Shown here: positions 36,620-46,466 of the stretch, one piece after another
Layout of the letters: the number at the start of each line of letters is the position of its first letter
How positions within the stretch are numbered: the first letter of the stretch is position 1
Source: Hoeflea marina
GTDB taxonomy: Bacteria; Pseudomonadota; Alphaproteobacteria; Rhizobiales; Rhizobiaceae
NCBI RefSeq assembly: GCF_003182275.1
Contig: NZ_QGTR01000003.1
Coordinates: forward strand, 124,001-188,000
Direction: 5' to 3'
Length of the DNA stretch: 64,000 nt
Notes under the pieces: model-generated
Told to the model about the DNA's origin: nothing
Database searches by the model: none
What the model saw: the letters and a program-made list of their open reading frames with translations, nothing else
Position numbers and translations under genes: made by a program

Positions 36620-38484
36620 AATGGAAAAGGCCGCGGGCGCGCCTGCCCAGCGCGGGCATGGCCGTCGCTGCGCTGCTGATAACCTTTCATATCGGCTTAG
36701 ATCCGGTTCTCGACGGGCTGCGCGGTAAAACCTTCGATCTCTACCAGAATCTGGCACCTGAGCCTTCGACCACCGACGACATCGTACTCATCACCATTGA
36801 TGACGCGGCCCTGGCCCGCGAGGGCCGCTGGCCCTGGCCGCGCACAAGGATCGCCGAACTGATCGCATGCATCGGCGCCGCACACCCGTCCGCCTTCGGC
36901 ATCGATATCCTGTTTCCCGACGCCGGCGACGCGCTCGGCGACGCGGCGTTGGCATCGGCCATCGAAACGGTCAGACCGGTACTGGCAATGAGCACCAGCG
37001 AGGTATCCGGCGCACCCCTTCCCGAGCAGAAGGCCGGCTGGTCGGTCGTCGGCAATGGCAATGCCGGCACAATCCCGCATCTGCCCGGTCTGCTCGCCTC
37101 ACGCCCGGATTTCGCCAGCCAAGCCGGCGGCCTCGGACTGGTCCGTTCGGTCCCCGATCCGGACGGCGTGACCAGATCGATTCCGATGATCTGGGCCACC
37201 GGTACCGAAAGCGAACTGGAATTCTGGCCATCCATGGCGCTGGAACTGGCACGCATCCACATGGGCGAGCCCGACTATACGCTACGGCTGGGGCCGCAAG
37301 GCTATGATGCGCTCCGGCTTGGCAACCGCACCATCTCGTTGAGCAGTGGCGGCGCCGTCTGGCTCGCAGATTCCGCCAGCCCCATCGCGCGCGTGGGCGC
37401 GCTGGACCTGCTCGCAGGCACTGCCGCGCAAGCGTTGGCCGGCAAGATTGCCATCCTCTCGGTGACGGCGACCGGCTTCGACAGCTTCCACACCACGCCG
37501 CTGGTGGCGACGCGGCCGGGCGCGGAGATACACGCGCTGCTGACGGGCCAGATTCTGAGCGGCCGGTTTCCTGTCGAGCCCGCGAATGCCAAGCTCTATG
37601 AACGGCTGGCGTTCGCATTGCTGGCCCTGACGATGATCGCGGCGGTATCGCTGATGGCCGAAAGACGGCTGGCGCTGCTCGCAGCCTTTGTCCTGCTTGC
37701 CGGCACCCCGTTCGCCGTTGGCCTTGCCGCCTATGCGTGGCGCGGCGAACTTTATGACGGTTTGCAGCCATCGATCGGACTGGCGGCGCTGGCAGCGGCG
37801 CTGACTTATCTGCTCTACCGCCTGGCCGAGCGGCGACGGCAGCGCATCTCGGGTCAGTTCGCGCTCTATCTTTCACCCAAGGTGGTCGAGGCGCTGGTCC
37901 GGTCGGACACCGACGTTACCCGAACTGCCGAGCGCCGTTTGGTGACCGTGATGTTCATGGATCTGCGCGGCTTCACTGCGTCGAGCGAGACACTGCCGCC
38001 TGATCAGGTGGTCGGCACCGTCAACCGTTTCCTGACCATTGCCAGCGAAGAGATATTCCGAACCGACGGCACCATCGACAAATTCATGGGAGATGCGGTG
38101 ATGGCATTCTGGAATGCGCCGCTCGATCAACCGGATCATGCATCAAGAGCGATGCGGTCGGTGACGGCGATCGTAGATCGGCTGCGCGAGGAGAACATTG
38201 CCCGCAAATCGGCAGGCCTCGCGCAGATCCTGGTCGGAGCGGGGCTTGAAAGCGGCCCCTGCTCGGTGGGAAATTTCGGGTCCGACATCCGCTACAATTT
38301 CACTGTCATCGGCCAGGCCGCCAATCTGGCGGCGAGGCTGGAAAGCGCCACCAAGGGCACCGGCCATACCGTGCTGGCGGGGCCGGGTTTCGCCCGACAG
38401 GTTCCCGAACTGGTGGCGCCCGCGGGGCAGTTCACTCTGGCCGGATTCGCGCAATCCGTGGAAGCCTTCACGCTCAGGCACTGA
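36616..38484 (+). CDS. CHASE2-domain adenylate/guanylate cyclase
   Basis: A 622-residue sensor cyclase. One N-terminal helix (AVAALLITFHIGL) is followed by a periplasmic CHASE2 domain (about 35-320), three helices (about 335-415) and a cytoplasmic class-III cyclase. Catalytic residues are intact: metal ligands Asp449 (VMFMDLRGF) and Asp493 (KFMGDAVMAFW), Lys489, and transition-state residues Asn570 and Arg574 in AANLAAR. The Thr in NFTVIG suggests a class-IIIb adenylyl cyclase. TTG 36616 is the start, with AAAGGG six bases upstream and overlap with the FecR stop. It probably makes cAMP on a periplasmic cue. Confidence 0.87.
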   Translation: MKWKRPRARLPSAGMAVAALLITFHIGLDPVLDGLRGKTFDLYQNLAPEPSTTDDIVLITIDDAALAREGRWPWPRTRIAELIACIGAAHPSAFGIDILFPDAGDALGDAALASAIETVRPVLAMSTSEVSGAPLPEQKAGWSVVGNGNAGTIPHLPGLLASRPDFASQAGGLGLVRSVPDPDGVTRSIPMIWATGTESELEFWPSMALELARIHMGEPDYTLRLGPQGYDALRLGNRTISLSSGGAVWLADSASPIARVGALDLLAGTAAQALAGKIAILSVTATGFDSFHTTPLVATRPGAEIHALLTGQILSGRFPVEPANAKLYERLAFALLALTMIAAVSLMAERRLALLAAFVLLAGTPFAVGLAAYAWRGELYDGLQPSIGLAALAAALTYLLYRLAERRRQRISGQFALYLSPKVVEALVRSDTDVTRTAERRLVTVMFMDLRGFTASSETLPPDQVVGTVNRFLTIASEEIFRTDGTIDKFMGDAVMAFWNAPLDQPDHASRAMRSVTAIVDRLREENIARKSAGLAQILVGAGLESGPCSVGNFGSDIRYNFTVIGQAANLAARLESATKGTGHTVLAGPGFARQVPELVAPAGQFTLAGFAQSVEAFTLRH

Positions 38485-38611
38485 GAGCCCGCACGCCACA
38501 ACGCACCGATGTACTGGCAGCGCACTTCCGGCTGTGCCAAGATGGCTGCCTCATCGGCGGGCCATGGGGGACAGCCGTTGAGGAAAGATAGCGAGATTCG
38601 GGGAGACGACC

Positions 38612-39298
38612 GTGGACATGCTGAGCGACATTGCACTGTTTGAAGGAATGCCGCCCGACAAGTTGGCCGGTCTTGCCCGCCAGTGCAGCTGGGCAAATTA
38701 CTCCGAACACGAACTGGTGGTGGACTTCGCCGATGACAGCACCGATGTAAGGTTCATCATCAGCGGCGGCGTGAGGGTGATCTTCCGGGCGCCGAGCGGC
38801 AAGGAGATGATCCTGGGCGAGATCGGGGAAGGCCAGTTCTTCGGCGAACTGGCGGCCATCGACGGCCAGACCCGCTCGGCCAATGTGACCACGCTGAGCC
38901 GCAGCCGCATCTGCACCATGCCGGCAGGCGTGTTCCGAGCGCTGCTGGCGGCCCATCCCGACATTGCCCTGAAGGTCATGACGGTGCTGACCGGCCGGAT
39001 CCGCAGCCTGAACATGCGGCTTGCCGAGCATTCCTTTCTCGACGCCCGTTTCCGGCTCTACAACGAACTCATCCGCCTCTCGCGGCCGCGCAGCGGCAAG
39101 CCCGACCAGCGCATCATCAGTCCGCCTCCCAACCAGAGCGAACTTGCCGAGCGCATCGGCTGCCGCCGCGAGGTGGTGTCGCGGGAAATCGCGCGCCTCA
39201 AGGGCGACCAGGTCGTCGAGATCACCAAGGGAGGCCTGGTTCTGTCCCGGCCGGAAACCCTGTCGCACCTGCTGTCTGAGGCCTGGGCCGGCGGCTGA
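38612..39298 (+). CDS. Crp/Fnr family transcriptional regulator, probable cAMP binder
   Basis: A 228-residue regulator with an N-terminal cyclic-nucleotide domain and a C-terminal winged helix. The phosphate-binding cassette reads FFGELAAIDGQTRSANV with Glu79, Arg88 and Ser89, equivalent to the cAMP contacts of E. coli CRP. The recognition helix is in NQSELAERIGCRREVVSREI. There is no Fe-S cysteine set as in FNR. GTG 38612 is chosen because GGGGAG is six bases upstream. It lies 127 bases after the cyclase on the same strand, so it may be the receiver of its cAMP. Confidence 0.87.
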   Translation: MDMLSDIALFEGMPPDKLAGLARQCSWANYSEHELVVDFADDSTDVRFIISGGVRVIFRAPSGKEMILGEIGEGQFFGELAAIDGQTRSANVTTLSRSRICTMPAGVFRALLAAHPDIALKVMTVLTGRIRSLNMRLAEHSFLDARFRLYNELIRLSRPRSGKPDQRIISPPPNQSELAERIGCRREVVSREIARLKGDQVVEITKGGLVLSRPETLSHLLSEAWAGG

Positions 39299-39404
39299 AG
39301 CGCCCCCGCGCCGCGGTGTGCGAATGCGCACAGCCGACGCTGCGCCGATCTCCTAGGGTCATTTCAACGCCAGACGACTGGCGCAGATCAAAGGAGAGAC
39401 GATC

Positions 39405-39809
39405 ATGACCAAGCTTCGCACCACCATCCTCTTGAGCCTCGCCGCCTTCACCCTGGCGGGCACCATGCAGCCGTCCCAGGCCGGCAACGGCTGGGGCCCC
39501 GGCGACTTCAAGCCCGGCATCCACAAGCCCTTCAAGCCGGGCTTCAAGGCACCCGGTCCGAAAGGGCCCGGCCCGAAGAAGCCCCATCATCACCATGACA
39601 ACAACTTCGAGGGTGCAGCCCTCGGCCTTCTCGGCGGCATGATCATCGGCAGCGCGATCGCCAATGCGCAGCAGCAGCCGGTCTATGTCGACAGCGGCAA
39701 CGCCCATGTCGCCTGGTGCATCGACCGCTACCGGTCCTACGACATTCCCAGCGACACCTACATGTCGAACTCGGGGTACCGCAAATACTGCAATTCGCCC
39801 TACCGCTGA
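39405..39809 (+). CDS. BA14K-like secreted protein
   Basis: A 134-residue exported protein. Signal peptide MTKLRTTILLSLAAFTLAG with cleavage near SQA; then a Pro/Lys/Gly-rich, His-containing linker (about 25-65), a Gly-rich hydrophobic stretch (ALGLLGGMIIGSAIA), and the BA14K motif HVAWCIDRYRSYDIPSDTYMS with the final Cys in RKYCNSPYR. The Brucella BA14K family is described as lectin-like and immunogenic. GGAGAG precedes ATG. It follows the Crp-type gene and ends before a strong terminator. Confidence 0.85.
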   Translation: MTKLRTTILLSLAAFTLAGTMQPSQAGNGWGPGDFKPGIHKPFKPGFKAPGPKGPGPKKPHHHHDNNFEGAALGLLGGMIIGSAIANAQQQPVYVDSGNAHVAWCIDRYRSYDIPSDTYMSNSGYRKYCNSPYR

Positions 39810-39836
39810 GGGCCGGCAGTCCTTTCCGAAGAGCCG

Positions 39837-39878
39837 CCGATATCCCCGGTTCACGCAGATCCGGGGATATCGGCATTT
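39837..39878 (+). terminator. Strong intrinsic terminator after the BA14K gene
   Basis: CCGATATCCCCGG (39837-39849) and CCGGGGATATCGG (39861-39873) form a perfect 13-bp stem with an 11-base loop, followed by CATTTTG. It separates the signalling cluster from fadD. Confidence 0.85.
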
Positions 39879-39881
39879 TGA

Positions 39882-39897
39882 TTGACGTTTACGTCAA
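39882..39897. promoter_or_regulatory. Operator-like palindrome upstream of fadD
   Basis: TTGACGTTTACGTCAA is a perfect dyad placed about 115 bases before the fadD start. Its left part TGACGTTTACG recurs in a second palindrome before the nitronate monooxygenase gene (58675-58694). MerR- or TetR-type repressors of acyl-CoA metabolism use comparable sites; the actual binder is unknown. Confidence 0.45.
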
Positions 39898-40013
39898 GGG
39901 AAGGATTGCACCAACTGCAATCCCACACTAGGTTTTGACCATGGACCGCCTGGGAGAGTGGGCCTGCCGTGCAGGACGCCGGCACGGCAAACCGGTCAAA
40001 TGGGAGAGAGCGC

Positions 40014-41699
40014 ATGAACACCACCACCGCCAATGACCGGATATGGCTCAAGTCCTATCCGCCGAACACCCCCGCGGATCTCAGCGAACTCGCGCACCGA
40101 TCGGTGGGAGCGCTGCTCGAAAGCTCCTTCCGGCGCTTCGCCTCCCGGCCGGCCTTTTCCTGCATGGGCAAGACCATCACCTACTCGGAGATGGAGAAGC
40201 TGTCGACATCGCTGGGCGCATGGCTGCAGTCCCTGGGTCTCGAGAAAGGCGACCGGGTGGCGCTGATGATGCCGAACATCCTGCAGATGCCGGTGGCCAT
40301 GGCCGCAGTGCTGCGCGCAGGCTATGCGGTCGTCAACGTCAATCCGCTCTACACGCCGCGCGAACTCGAGCACCAGCTCAAGGATTCGGGCGCCAAGGCG
40401 ATCATCATCCTGGAGAACTTCGCCATCACGCTGCAGCAGGTGCTTGCCCGCACCGAGGTCAAGCATGTCTGCGTGGCCAGCATGGGCGATCTGCTCGGCC
40501 TCAAGGGCCATCTCGTCAATCTCGTCGTCCGCAAGGTCAAGAAGATGGTGCCGGACTGGTCGCTGCCCGGCCATGTCAGCTTCAAGCATGCGCTGGCCGC
40601 CGGATCCGGCAAGCAGATCAGGCCGATGGACGTGGGTCCCGACGAGGTCGCCTTCCTGCAATACACCGGCGGCACGACCGGCGTCTCCAAGGGCGCCACG
40701 CTGCTCAACTCCAATGTGCTTGCCAATACGGCGCAGAACGAATTGTGGCTGCAGGCGGCCTATATCCGGAAACCCAGGCCCGAGACGCTGACCTATGTCT
40801 GCGCGCTGCCGCTCTATCACATCTTTGCACTGACCGTGAACGCGCTGATGGGCATGGAACAGGGCGGGCACAATGTCCTCATTCCCAATCCCCGCGACAT
40901 TCCCGCCTTCGTCAAGGAGCTCAAGGGGCTCAAGTTCAACGTGTTTCCGGGCCTCAACACGCTGTTCAACGCGCTGCTCAACAACGACGACTTCCGCAAG
41001 CTGGATTTCAGCCACCTGCTGCTGACGCTCGGCGGCGGCATGGCGGTGCAGCGGCCGGTCGCCGAACGCTGGCAGGAACTGACCGGCTGCGTGATCTCGG
41101 AGGGCTACGGCCTGTCGGAGACCTCGCCCGTGGCGACGGCCAACCGGTTCGATTCAGAGAGTTTCACCGGCACGATCGGACTGCCGCTGCCCTCCACCTT
41201 TATCGACATCCGCGACGAGGAGGGCAACACCCTGCCGCTCGGCGGCGTGGGGGAGATCTGCATCAAGGGCCCCCAGGTGATGGCAGGCTACTGGAACCGG
41301 TCGGACGAAACCGAAAAGGTGATGAGTGCGGACGGCTTCTTCCGCTCGGGCGACATGGGATTCATGGACGAGCGCGGCTACACCAAGATCGTCGATCGCA
41401 AGAAGGACATGATCCTGGTCTCGGGCTTCAACGTCTATCCCAACGAGATCGAGGAGGTCGCCGTCGCCCATCCGGGCATCGCCGAGGCCGCCGCCATCGC
41501 GGTGCCGGACGAGCATTCGGGCGAGGCCGTGAAGCTCTTCGTCGTGCGCAAGGACCCGGCGCTGACGGAGGCGGACGTCAAGGCGCATTGCGCCATCAGC
41601 CTGACCAACTACAAGCGGCCGAAATATGTGGTCTTCCGCGACGATCTGCCGAAGACCAATGTCGGCAAGATCCTCCGCAGGGAACTGCGCGACAAGTAG
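40014..41699 (+). CDS. fadD: Long-chain fatty acid-CoA ligase
   Basis: A 561-residue acyl-adenylate-forming enzyme. The ATP motif is YTGGTTGVSKGATLL, then EGYGLSETSPV, SGDMGFMDERGYTKIVDRKKD (in part) and the catalytic Lys in KTNVGKILRREL. It activates fatty acids with ATP and CoA at the inner membrane for beta-oxidation. The start at 40014 has GGGAGAG just upstream; 15 extra upstream codons in frame lack a ribosome site. A regulator-like palindrome lies in the leader. Confidence 0.92.
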   Translation: MNTTTANDRIWLKSYPPNTPADLSELAHRSVGALLESSFRRFASRPAFSCMGKTITYSEMEKLSTSLGAWLQSLGLEKGDRVALMMPNILQMPVAMAAVLRAGYAVVNVNPLYTPRELEHQLKDSGAKAIIILENFAITLQQVLARTEVKHVCVASMGDLLGLKGHLVNLVVRKVKKMVPDWSLPGHVSFKHALAAGSGKQIRPMDVGPDEVAFLQYTGGTTGVSKGATLLNSNVLANTAQNELWLQAAYIRKPRPETLTYVCALPLYHIFALTVNALMGMEQGGHNVLIPNPRDIPAFVKELKGLKFNVFPGLNTLFNALLNNDDFRKLDFSHLLLTLGGGMAVQRPVAERWQELTGCVISEGYGLSETSPVATANRFDSESFTGTIGLPLPSTFIDIRDEEGNTLPLGGVGEICIKGPQVMAGYWNRSDETEKVMSADGFFRSGDMGFMDERGYTKIVDRKKDMILVSGFNVYPNEIEEVAVAHPGIAEAAAIAVPDEHSGEAVKLFVVRKDPALTEADVKAHCAISLTNYKRPKYVVFRDDLPKTNVGKILRRELRDK

Positions 41700-41772
41700 A
41701 CGGGTGACGCTCGACGCTTGATTTCGATGCCGCGAGGCAGCATAGGTAGGCATCCCCAGAGGAGGCCTGCCC

Positions 41773-43413
41773 GTGACCCCCGACGCCCGTTCCGTCCTTG
41801 CCCGCCTGAAAGATCATCACGCCAATACCGGCGTCAGGAATCTGCGCGCAGCCTTCGCCGCCGATCCGCAGCGCTTCAGCCGCTTCACGCTGAAGCAGGA
41901 CGATCTGTTGATGGATTTTTCCAAATGCGCGGTGGATGCGGACACGCTGGCGCTGCTTGCGGAGCTGGCCAGGGCGAGCCAGGTGGGCGACCGGCGCGAC
42001 GCCATGTTCGCCGGCGCGGAGATCAACGGCAGCGAGCACCGCGCCGTCCTGCACACGGCCCTGCGCGCTCCCGCCGACGCCGACATCCGCGTTGACGGCA
42101 GGAATGTGGTGCCCGATGTCCATGCGGTACTCACGGCGATGGGCACTTTCTCCGACGCAATTCGTAAGGGAGAACTTACCGGCGCATCCGGCAAGGCTTT
42201 CACGGATGTGATCAACATCGGCATCGGCGGGTCCGACCTCGGGCCGGCGATGGCGACGCTGGCGCTGGCGCCCTACCATGACGGCCCGCGGCTGCATTTC
42301 GTCTCCAATGTCGACGGCGCCCATATCGCCGACACCATCCGGCGCCTCGATCCGGCGACGACACTGGTAATCGTCGCCTCCAAGACCTTCACCACGATCG
42401 AGACCATGACCAATGCCGGGGCAGCGCGCGACTGGATCGTCGACGCCCTCGGCGAGGCGGCGGTGGCGCAGCATTTCGCCGCGGTGTCCACTGCGCTCGA
42501 GAAGGTGGCCGCCTTCGGGCTGGCGCCGGAGCGGGTGTTCGGCTTCTGGGACTGGGTCGGCGGGCGCTATTCGATCTGGGGCGCCATCGGCCTGCCGCTG
42601 ATGCTAGCCATCGGCGCGGACGCGTTTGGCCGGTTCCTTGCAGGAGCCCGCTCCATGGACGAACATTTCGCCCGGGCGCCGCTCGAGCACAACATGCCGG
42701 TCATGCTCGGGCTCCTCGGCATCTGGCACCGGCTGGTCTGTGGCTTCCCCATCCGCGCCATCATTCCCTATGACCAGCGCATGGCCCGTTTTCCGGCCTA
42801 TCTGCAGCAGCTCGACATGGAATCGAACGGCAAGCGCGTCGGCATCGACGGCTCGGTGCTCGAGACAGCCTCAGGCCCGGTGGTCTGGGGCGAGCCCGGC
42901 ACCAACGGCCAGCACGCCTTCTTCCAGTTGCTGCACCAGGGCACCGACGTGGTGCCGGTGGAGTTCATGATCGCAGCCATGGGGCATGAGCCGAAGCTGC
43001 GCGGCCAGCACGAGCTGCTGATTGCCAATTGCCTGGCGCAGTCGGAAGCCCTGATGAAGGGCCGGACGCTTGAAGAGGCGCGCGCGCAGCTCGCCGCGCG
43101 CGGCCTGCCGCAGACCGATGTCAACCGTCTGGCGCCGCACCGGGTGTTCCCCGGCAACCGCCCGACAATCACCTTCATCTACGATCTGCTGACGCCTTAT
43201 GCGCTCGGCCGGCTGATCGCGCTCTACGAGCACCGGGTCTTCGTCGAGGCACAGATCTTCGGCATCAATGCCTTCGACCAATGGGGCGTGGAACTGGGCA
43301 AGGAACTGGCGACCGACCTGCTGCCGGTGGTGCAGGGCAGCGACAGCGGCGACGGCCATGACAGCTCGACGCTGGGGCTCGCCGCCCGGCTGCGGTCAAT
43401 GCGGGACGCCTGA
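41773..43413 (+). CDS. pgi: Glucose-6-phosphate isomerase
   Basis: A 546-residue phosphoglucose isomerase. Signature parts are [56 protein letters not shown] and a late GVELGKELA, all normal for the bacterial enzyme. It interconverts glucose-6-P and fructose-6-P. It starts with GTG 41773; GAGGAGG lies seven bases upstream. It is probably an independent transcript, 73 bases after fadD. Confidence 0.95.
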   Translation: MTPDARSVLARLKDHHANTGVRNLRAAFAADPQRFSRFTLKQDDLLMDFSKCAVDADTLALLAELARASQVGDRRDAMFAGAEINGSEHRAVLHTALRAPADADIRVDGRNVVPDVHAVLTAMGTFSDAIRKGELTGASGKAFTDVINIGIGGSDLGPAMATLALAPYHDGPRLHFVSNVDGAHIADTIRRLDPATTLVIVASKTFTTIETMTNAGAARDWIVDALGEAAVAQHFAAVSTALEKVAAFGLAPERVFGFWDWVGGRYSIWGAIGLPLMLAIGADAFGRFLAGARSMDEHFARAPLEHNMPVMLGLLGIWHRLVCGFPIRAIIPYDQRMARFPAYLQQLDMESNGKRVGIDGSVLETASGPVVWGEPGTNGQHAFFQLLHQGTDVVPVEFMIAAMGHEPKLRGQHELLIANCLAQSEALMKGRTLEEARAQLAARGLPQTDVNRLAPHRVFPGNRPTITFIYDLLTPYALGRLIALYEHRVFVEAQIFGINAFDQWGVELGKELATDLLPVVQGSDSGDGHDSSTLGLAARLRSMRDA

Positions 43414-43422
43414 TCCGACATA

Positions 43423-43519
43423 GCACATCGCGTGAATCCAGATTCACGCAATGTGCTTGAGCTCCTGCAATTGTGCACGGGGCGATCCCGAAACCGCCGT
43501 ACACTTTCAGACGGCAGGC
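43423..43519 (+). repeat. Dispersed rhizobial palindromic repeat, copy A
   Basis: A hairpin of GCACATCGCGTGAATC with GATTCACGCAATGTGC (one mismatch, loop CA) is followed by GATCCCGAAACCGCCG and ACACTTTCAGACGGCA. The same two-part element occurs at 53024-53123 (minus) and 61192-61259. Here it lies between converging pgi and fructokinase genes, where it may also act as a terminator hairpin. Confidence 0.75.
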
Positions 43520-43561
43520 GTTAAATGTAAGTCATAACGAACAGATTGCAGTTCCACCGGC

Positions 43562-44485
43562 TCACAGACCGATTTCGGCCGCCCAGGGAGGATTGGCGCC
43601 CGGGCGCGACACGGTGACCGCCGCGGCCCGCGATCCGAGCGTGAGAGCATTGCGGATCTGCTGCTCGCCCAGATCGGCAATGCCCGCCAGGCTCAGGCAG
43701 CCATCGCGCTGAAGCGATGTCAGCACGCCGGCATTGAAGGTGTCACCGGCGCCGACGGTGTCGGCAACCACGACCTTTTCCCCTGTGACTTCAACACGAT
43801 GGCGAGAAGTGATGCCGATGGCTCCCTTGGCGCCCTGGGTCATCATCACCAGCTTGGGCCCGTGACCCAGCCAGGCGGCGGCGGCCTCGTCGATGCCGCC
43901 CATGCCGAACCATTCCAGGTCCTCGTCGGAGAGCTTGAGGATGTCGGACATCGCGATCATGCGGTCGATGCGGGCGCGGTGCGCCGCCGCGTCGTCGATG
44001 AAGCCGCGGCGGATGTTCGGATCGAGCCAGATCACCCGCTTGCCGCTTTCACGCCGCATCAGCAGTTCGTAAGTGTTGCCGCACGGATTGGGGATCAGGC
44101 AGATGCCGCCGAAATGCAGCGCCTCGACCTCGTCGCCGAATTGCGGCAGATGCGCCTCGGTGATCATCCGCCCGGCGCTGTTCTCGTCGAAGAAGGCATA
44201 GGTCGCATGGCCGTCAACGAGCCGCACGAAGGCCAGCGTGGTGTGAAGATCCAGCGTCGCGCAGGGGCTGTGGTCGACGCCGCTGTCGGTGAGCGTCTCA
44301 CGCAGGATGTCGCCGAACATGTCGGACGACAGGCCGGTGAAGAAACCGGTGGTCACGCCGAGCCGCCCGAGCGCGATGGCGGTGTTGAACACCGAGCCGC
44401 CGGCATAGGGCGCAAAGGCCGCCTCGCCCTCGGTGCTCCGGCGCGGCAGCATGTCGATGAGGGCTTCCCCGCAGCAGATGATCAT
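43562..44485 (-). CDS. Carbohydrate kinase of the PfkB family (fructokinase-like)
   Basis: A 307-residue ribokinase-type kinase. The N-terminal GEALIDMLP and GGSVFNTAIALGRLG form the sugar site; the C-terminal ATP/anion hole with catalytic Asp is DTVGAGDTFNAG. The pattern GEALIDM and a genomic place next to pgi make fructose the likely substrate, feeding fructose-6-P to Pgi. The start at 44485 is preceded by GGGGAGAG. Other hexoses cannot be excluded. Confidence 0.87.
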   Translation of the reverse strand: MIICCGEALIDMLPRRSTEGEAAFAPYAGGSVFNTAIALGRLGVTTGFFTGLSSDMFGDILRETLTDSGVDHSPCATLDLHTTLAFVRLVDGHATYAFFDENSAGRMITEAHLPQFGDEVEALHFGGICLIPNPCGNTYELLMRRESGKRVIWLDPNIRRGFIDDAAAHRARIDRMIAMSDILKLSDEDLEWFGMGGIDEAAAAWLGHGPKLVMMTQGAKGAIGITSRHRVEVTGEKVVVADTVGAGDTFNAGVLTSLQRDGCLSLAGIADLGEQQIRNALTLGSRAAAVTVSRPGANPPWAAEIGL

Positions 44486-44519
44486 GGCTCTCTCCCCTGC
44501 CGAACGATCGGACTTGTGT

Positions 44520-45218
44520 TCATTGTGCCTCAAGCGCGGCAACGCCGCCGTGGCTGGCTGACCACTCCAGCGGAGCGTCGAGAAAAGCTTCGACCGACGC
44601 CAGAGTCGCCGGATCGAAGGCCTGACGCCGGGTGGCGGCCGCCAGCACGTCGCGCCAGGTCGCCAGATAATGCAGCTTGACCCCGCCATCGGCAAAGCGG
44701 CTCTCCGCCTCGCCGAAAATGCCGTAGTAGAACAGCGCGATGCCATGGTCGACGGTGGAGCCCGCGGCACGGATGGCGTCGATGAAGGTGAACATCGACC
44801 CGCCGGCGGTGGTCAGGTCCTCGATCACCAGCACCCGCGAGCCCTCGCGCAACTCTCCTTCGATCTGGGCGTTGCGGCCGTGGCCCTTGGGCTTCTTGCG
44901 GACATAGATCATCGGCAGGCCGAGGCGTTCGGCGAGGAAGGCGGCAAAGGGAATGCCCGCCGTCTCGCCGCCGGCAATGCAGTCGAACTGCTCGAAGCCG
45001 GCCTCGGAGAGGATGGTGGCGGCGGCAAAATCCATCACCGCCGAGCGAATGCGCGGATAGGAAATCAGCTTGCGGCAATCGATGTAGACCGGGCTCATCA
45101 TGCCGGAGGCGAGCTTGTAGGGCTCGGTGGCATTGAAATGCACGGCGCCGATCTCGAGCAACTGGCCGGCAAACAGATCGGCGATCTTCGCCTTGTCGGG
45201 AAATGTGTTGGCAAACAT
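44520..45218 (-). CDS. pyrE: Orotate phosphoribosyltransferase
   Basis: A 232-residue PRPP-dependent transferase making OMP from orotate. The PRPP loop is [14 protein letters not shown], with [10 protein letters not shown] and [12 protein letters not shown] in the dimer active site. The C-terminal 45 residues are the usual alphaproteobacterial extension. Several Met codons are in frame; the one at 45218 (MFANTFPDK) has GGGG at eight bases and fits best. It follows pyrC by 99 bases on the same strand. Confidence 0.93.
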   Translation of the reverse strand: MFANTFPDKAKIADLFAGQLLEIGAVHFNATEPYKLASGMMSPVYIDCRKLISYPRIRSAVMDFAAATILSEAGFEQFDCIAGGETAGIPFAAFLAERLGLPMIYVRKKPKGHGRNAQIEGELREGSRVLVIEDLTTAGGSMFTFIDAIRAAGSTVDHGIALFYYGIFGEAESRFADGGVKLHYLATWRDVLAAATRRQAFDPATLASVEAFLDAPLEWSASHGGVAALEAQ

Positions 45219-45317
45219 CGGCATCACCCCATCTCGCATTGCCGGGACAGGCTCAATCCAATGCCCCCGGACGTCGGCGCTTCGAATATCAGCTTGGCAA
45301 GAGCGATGAAAGCCCGG

Positions 45318-46355
45318 TCAGGCCACTTCCCAGTGGATTGGCGTCATCGGGTCAAACACCGTCACCGGACCATCTCCGGTCTCGATCTTGGCAGGATAGC
45401 GCACCGGTCCGTCGCGGCGGACCAGGGTCATGGTTTCGGTGTTGACCGGCAGGCCGTACCAGGCCGGGCCGTTGCGGCTGGCGAAGGCCGCGAGATGGTC
45501 GAGCGCGCCCTCCTCGTCGAAGACATGCGCCAGGCAGGACATGGTGTTGGTCGCGGTGAAAATGCCGGCGCAGCCGCAGCCGCATTCCTTGAGCGGATCC
45601 ACATGCGGGGCCGAATCGGTGCCGAGGAAGAACCGCGCGTCGCCCGATGTGGCAGCCCGCCGCAGCGCCAGGCGGTGGCTTTCGCGCTTGGCGACGGGCA
45701 GGCAGTAGTAATGCGGCCTGATGCCACCGGCGAGGATGGCGTTGCGGTTGATCATCAGATGGTGCGTGGTGATGGAGCCGGCGAGATTGGACGCGGCGCC
45801 CATCACGTAGTCGACGCCCTGGCTGGTGGTGACGTGCTCGAGCGTGATCTTCAGCTCCGGCAGCCGCCGGCGCAGCGGATCGAGCACGGTTTCGAGAAAC
45901 ACCGCCTCGCGGTCGAAGATATCGACCGAGGGGCTGGTGACCTCGCCGTGGATGCACAGCGGCAGGCCGATCCGGGCCATGGTTTCCAGCACCGGCATCA
46001 CCTTGTCGAGATCGCGCACGCCGCTGGCCGAATTGGTGGTGGCGCCGGCGGGATAGAGCTTGACCGCGGTGATCAGCCCGGATCGGCGGCCGGCCTCGAC
46101 ATCGGCCGGATCGGTGCCCTCGGTGAGATACAGGGTCATCAGCGGCGTGAAATCCATGCCCGTGGGCAGGGCAGAGACGATCCGCCCGCGATAGGCCGCA
46201 GCGTCCGCCGTGGTCACTACCGGGGGCATCAGATTGGGCATGATGATGGCGCGGGCGAAATGGCGCGCGGTCTCCGGCAGGATGCCCTCGAGCATGGCGC
46301 CGTCGCGCAGATGCAGGTGCCAGTCGTCGGGCCGCGGGATGGTGATTTCGCGCAT
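45318..46355 (-). CDS. pyrC: Dihydroorotase
   Basis: A 345-residue class-II dihydroorotase like E. coli PyrC. The metal site HxH is in [10 protein letters not shown]; the carboxylated Lys is in [19 protein letters not shown] and the late GTDSAPH supply the remaining ligands. It closes carbamoyl-aspartate to dihydroorotate. Together with pyrE behind it this is a small pyrimidine unit. Confidence 0.94.
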   Translation of the reverse strand: MREITIPRPDDWHLHLRDGAMLEGILPETARHFARAIIMPNLMPPVVTTADAAAYRGRIVSALPTGMDFTPLMTLYLTEGTDPADVEAGRRSGLITAVKLYPAGATTNSASGVRDLDKVMPVLETMARIGLPLCIHGEVTSPSVDIFDREAVFLETVLDPLRRRLPELKITLEHVTTSQGVDYVMGAASNLAGSITTHHLMINRNAILAGGIRPHYYCLPVAKRESHRLALRRAATSGDARFFLGTDSAPHVDPLKECGCGCAGIFTATNTMSCLAHVFDEEGALDHLAAFASRNGPAWYGLPVNTETMTLVRRDGPVRYPAKIETGDGPVTVFDPMTPIHWEVA

Positions 46356-46466
46356 GTCTCTCTCCGGGGGCGGCTAAACGGGTTGACCTTTTGACGCCGC
46401 GCAGCTTGTGTGTCGCCGAAGCGTTTAGCAGGCCAGTCGGCTCGACGCAAAGCAGGAGGATATCAA

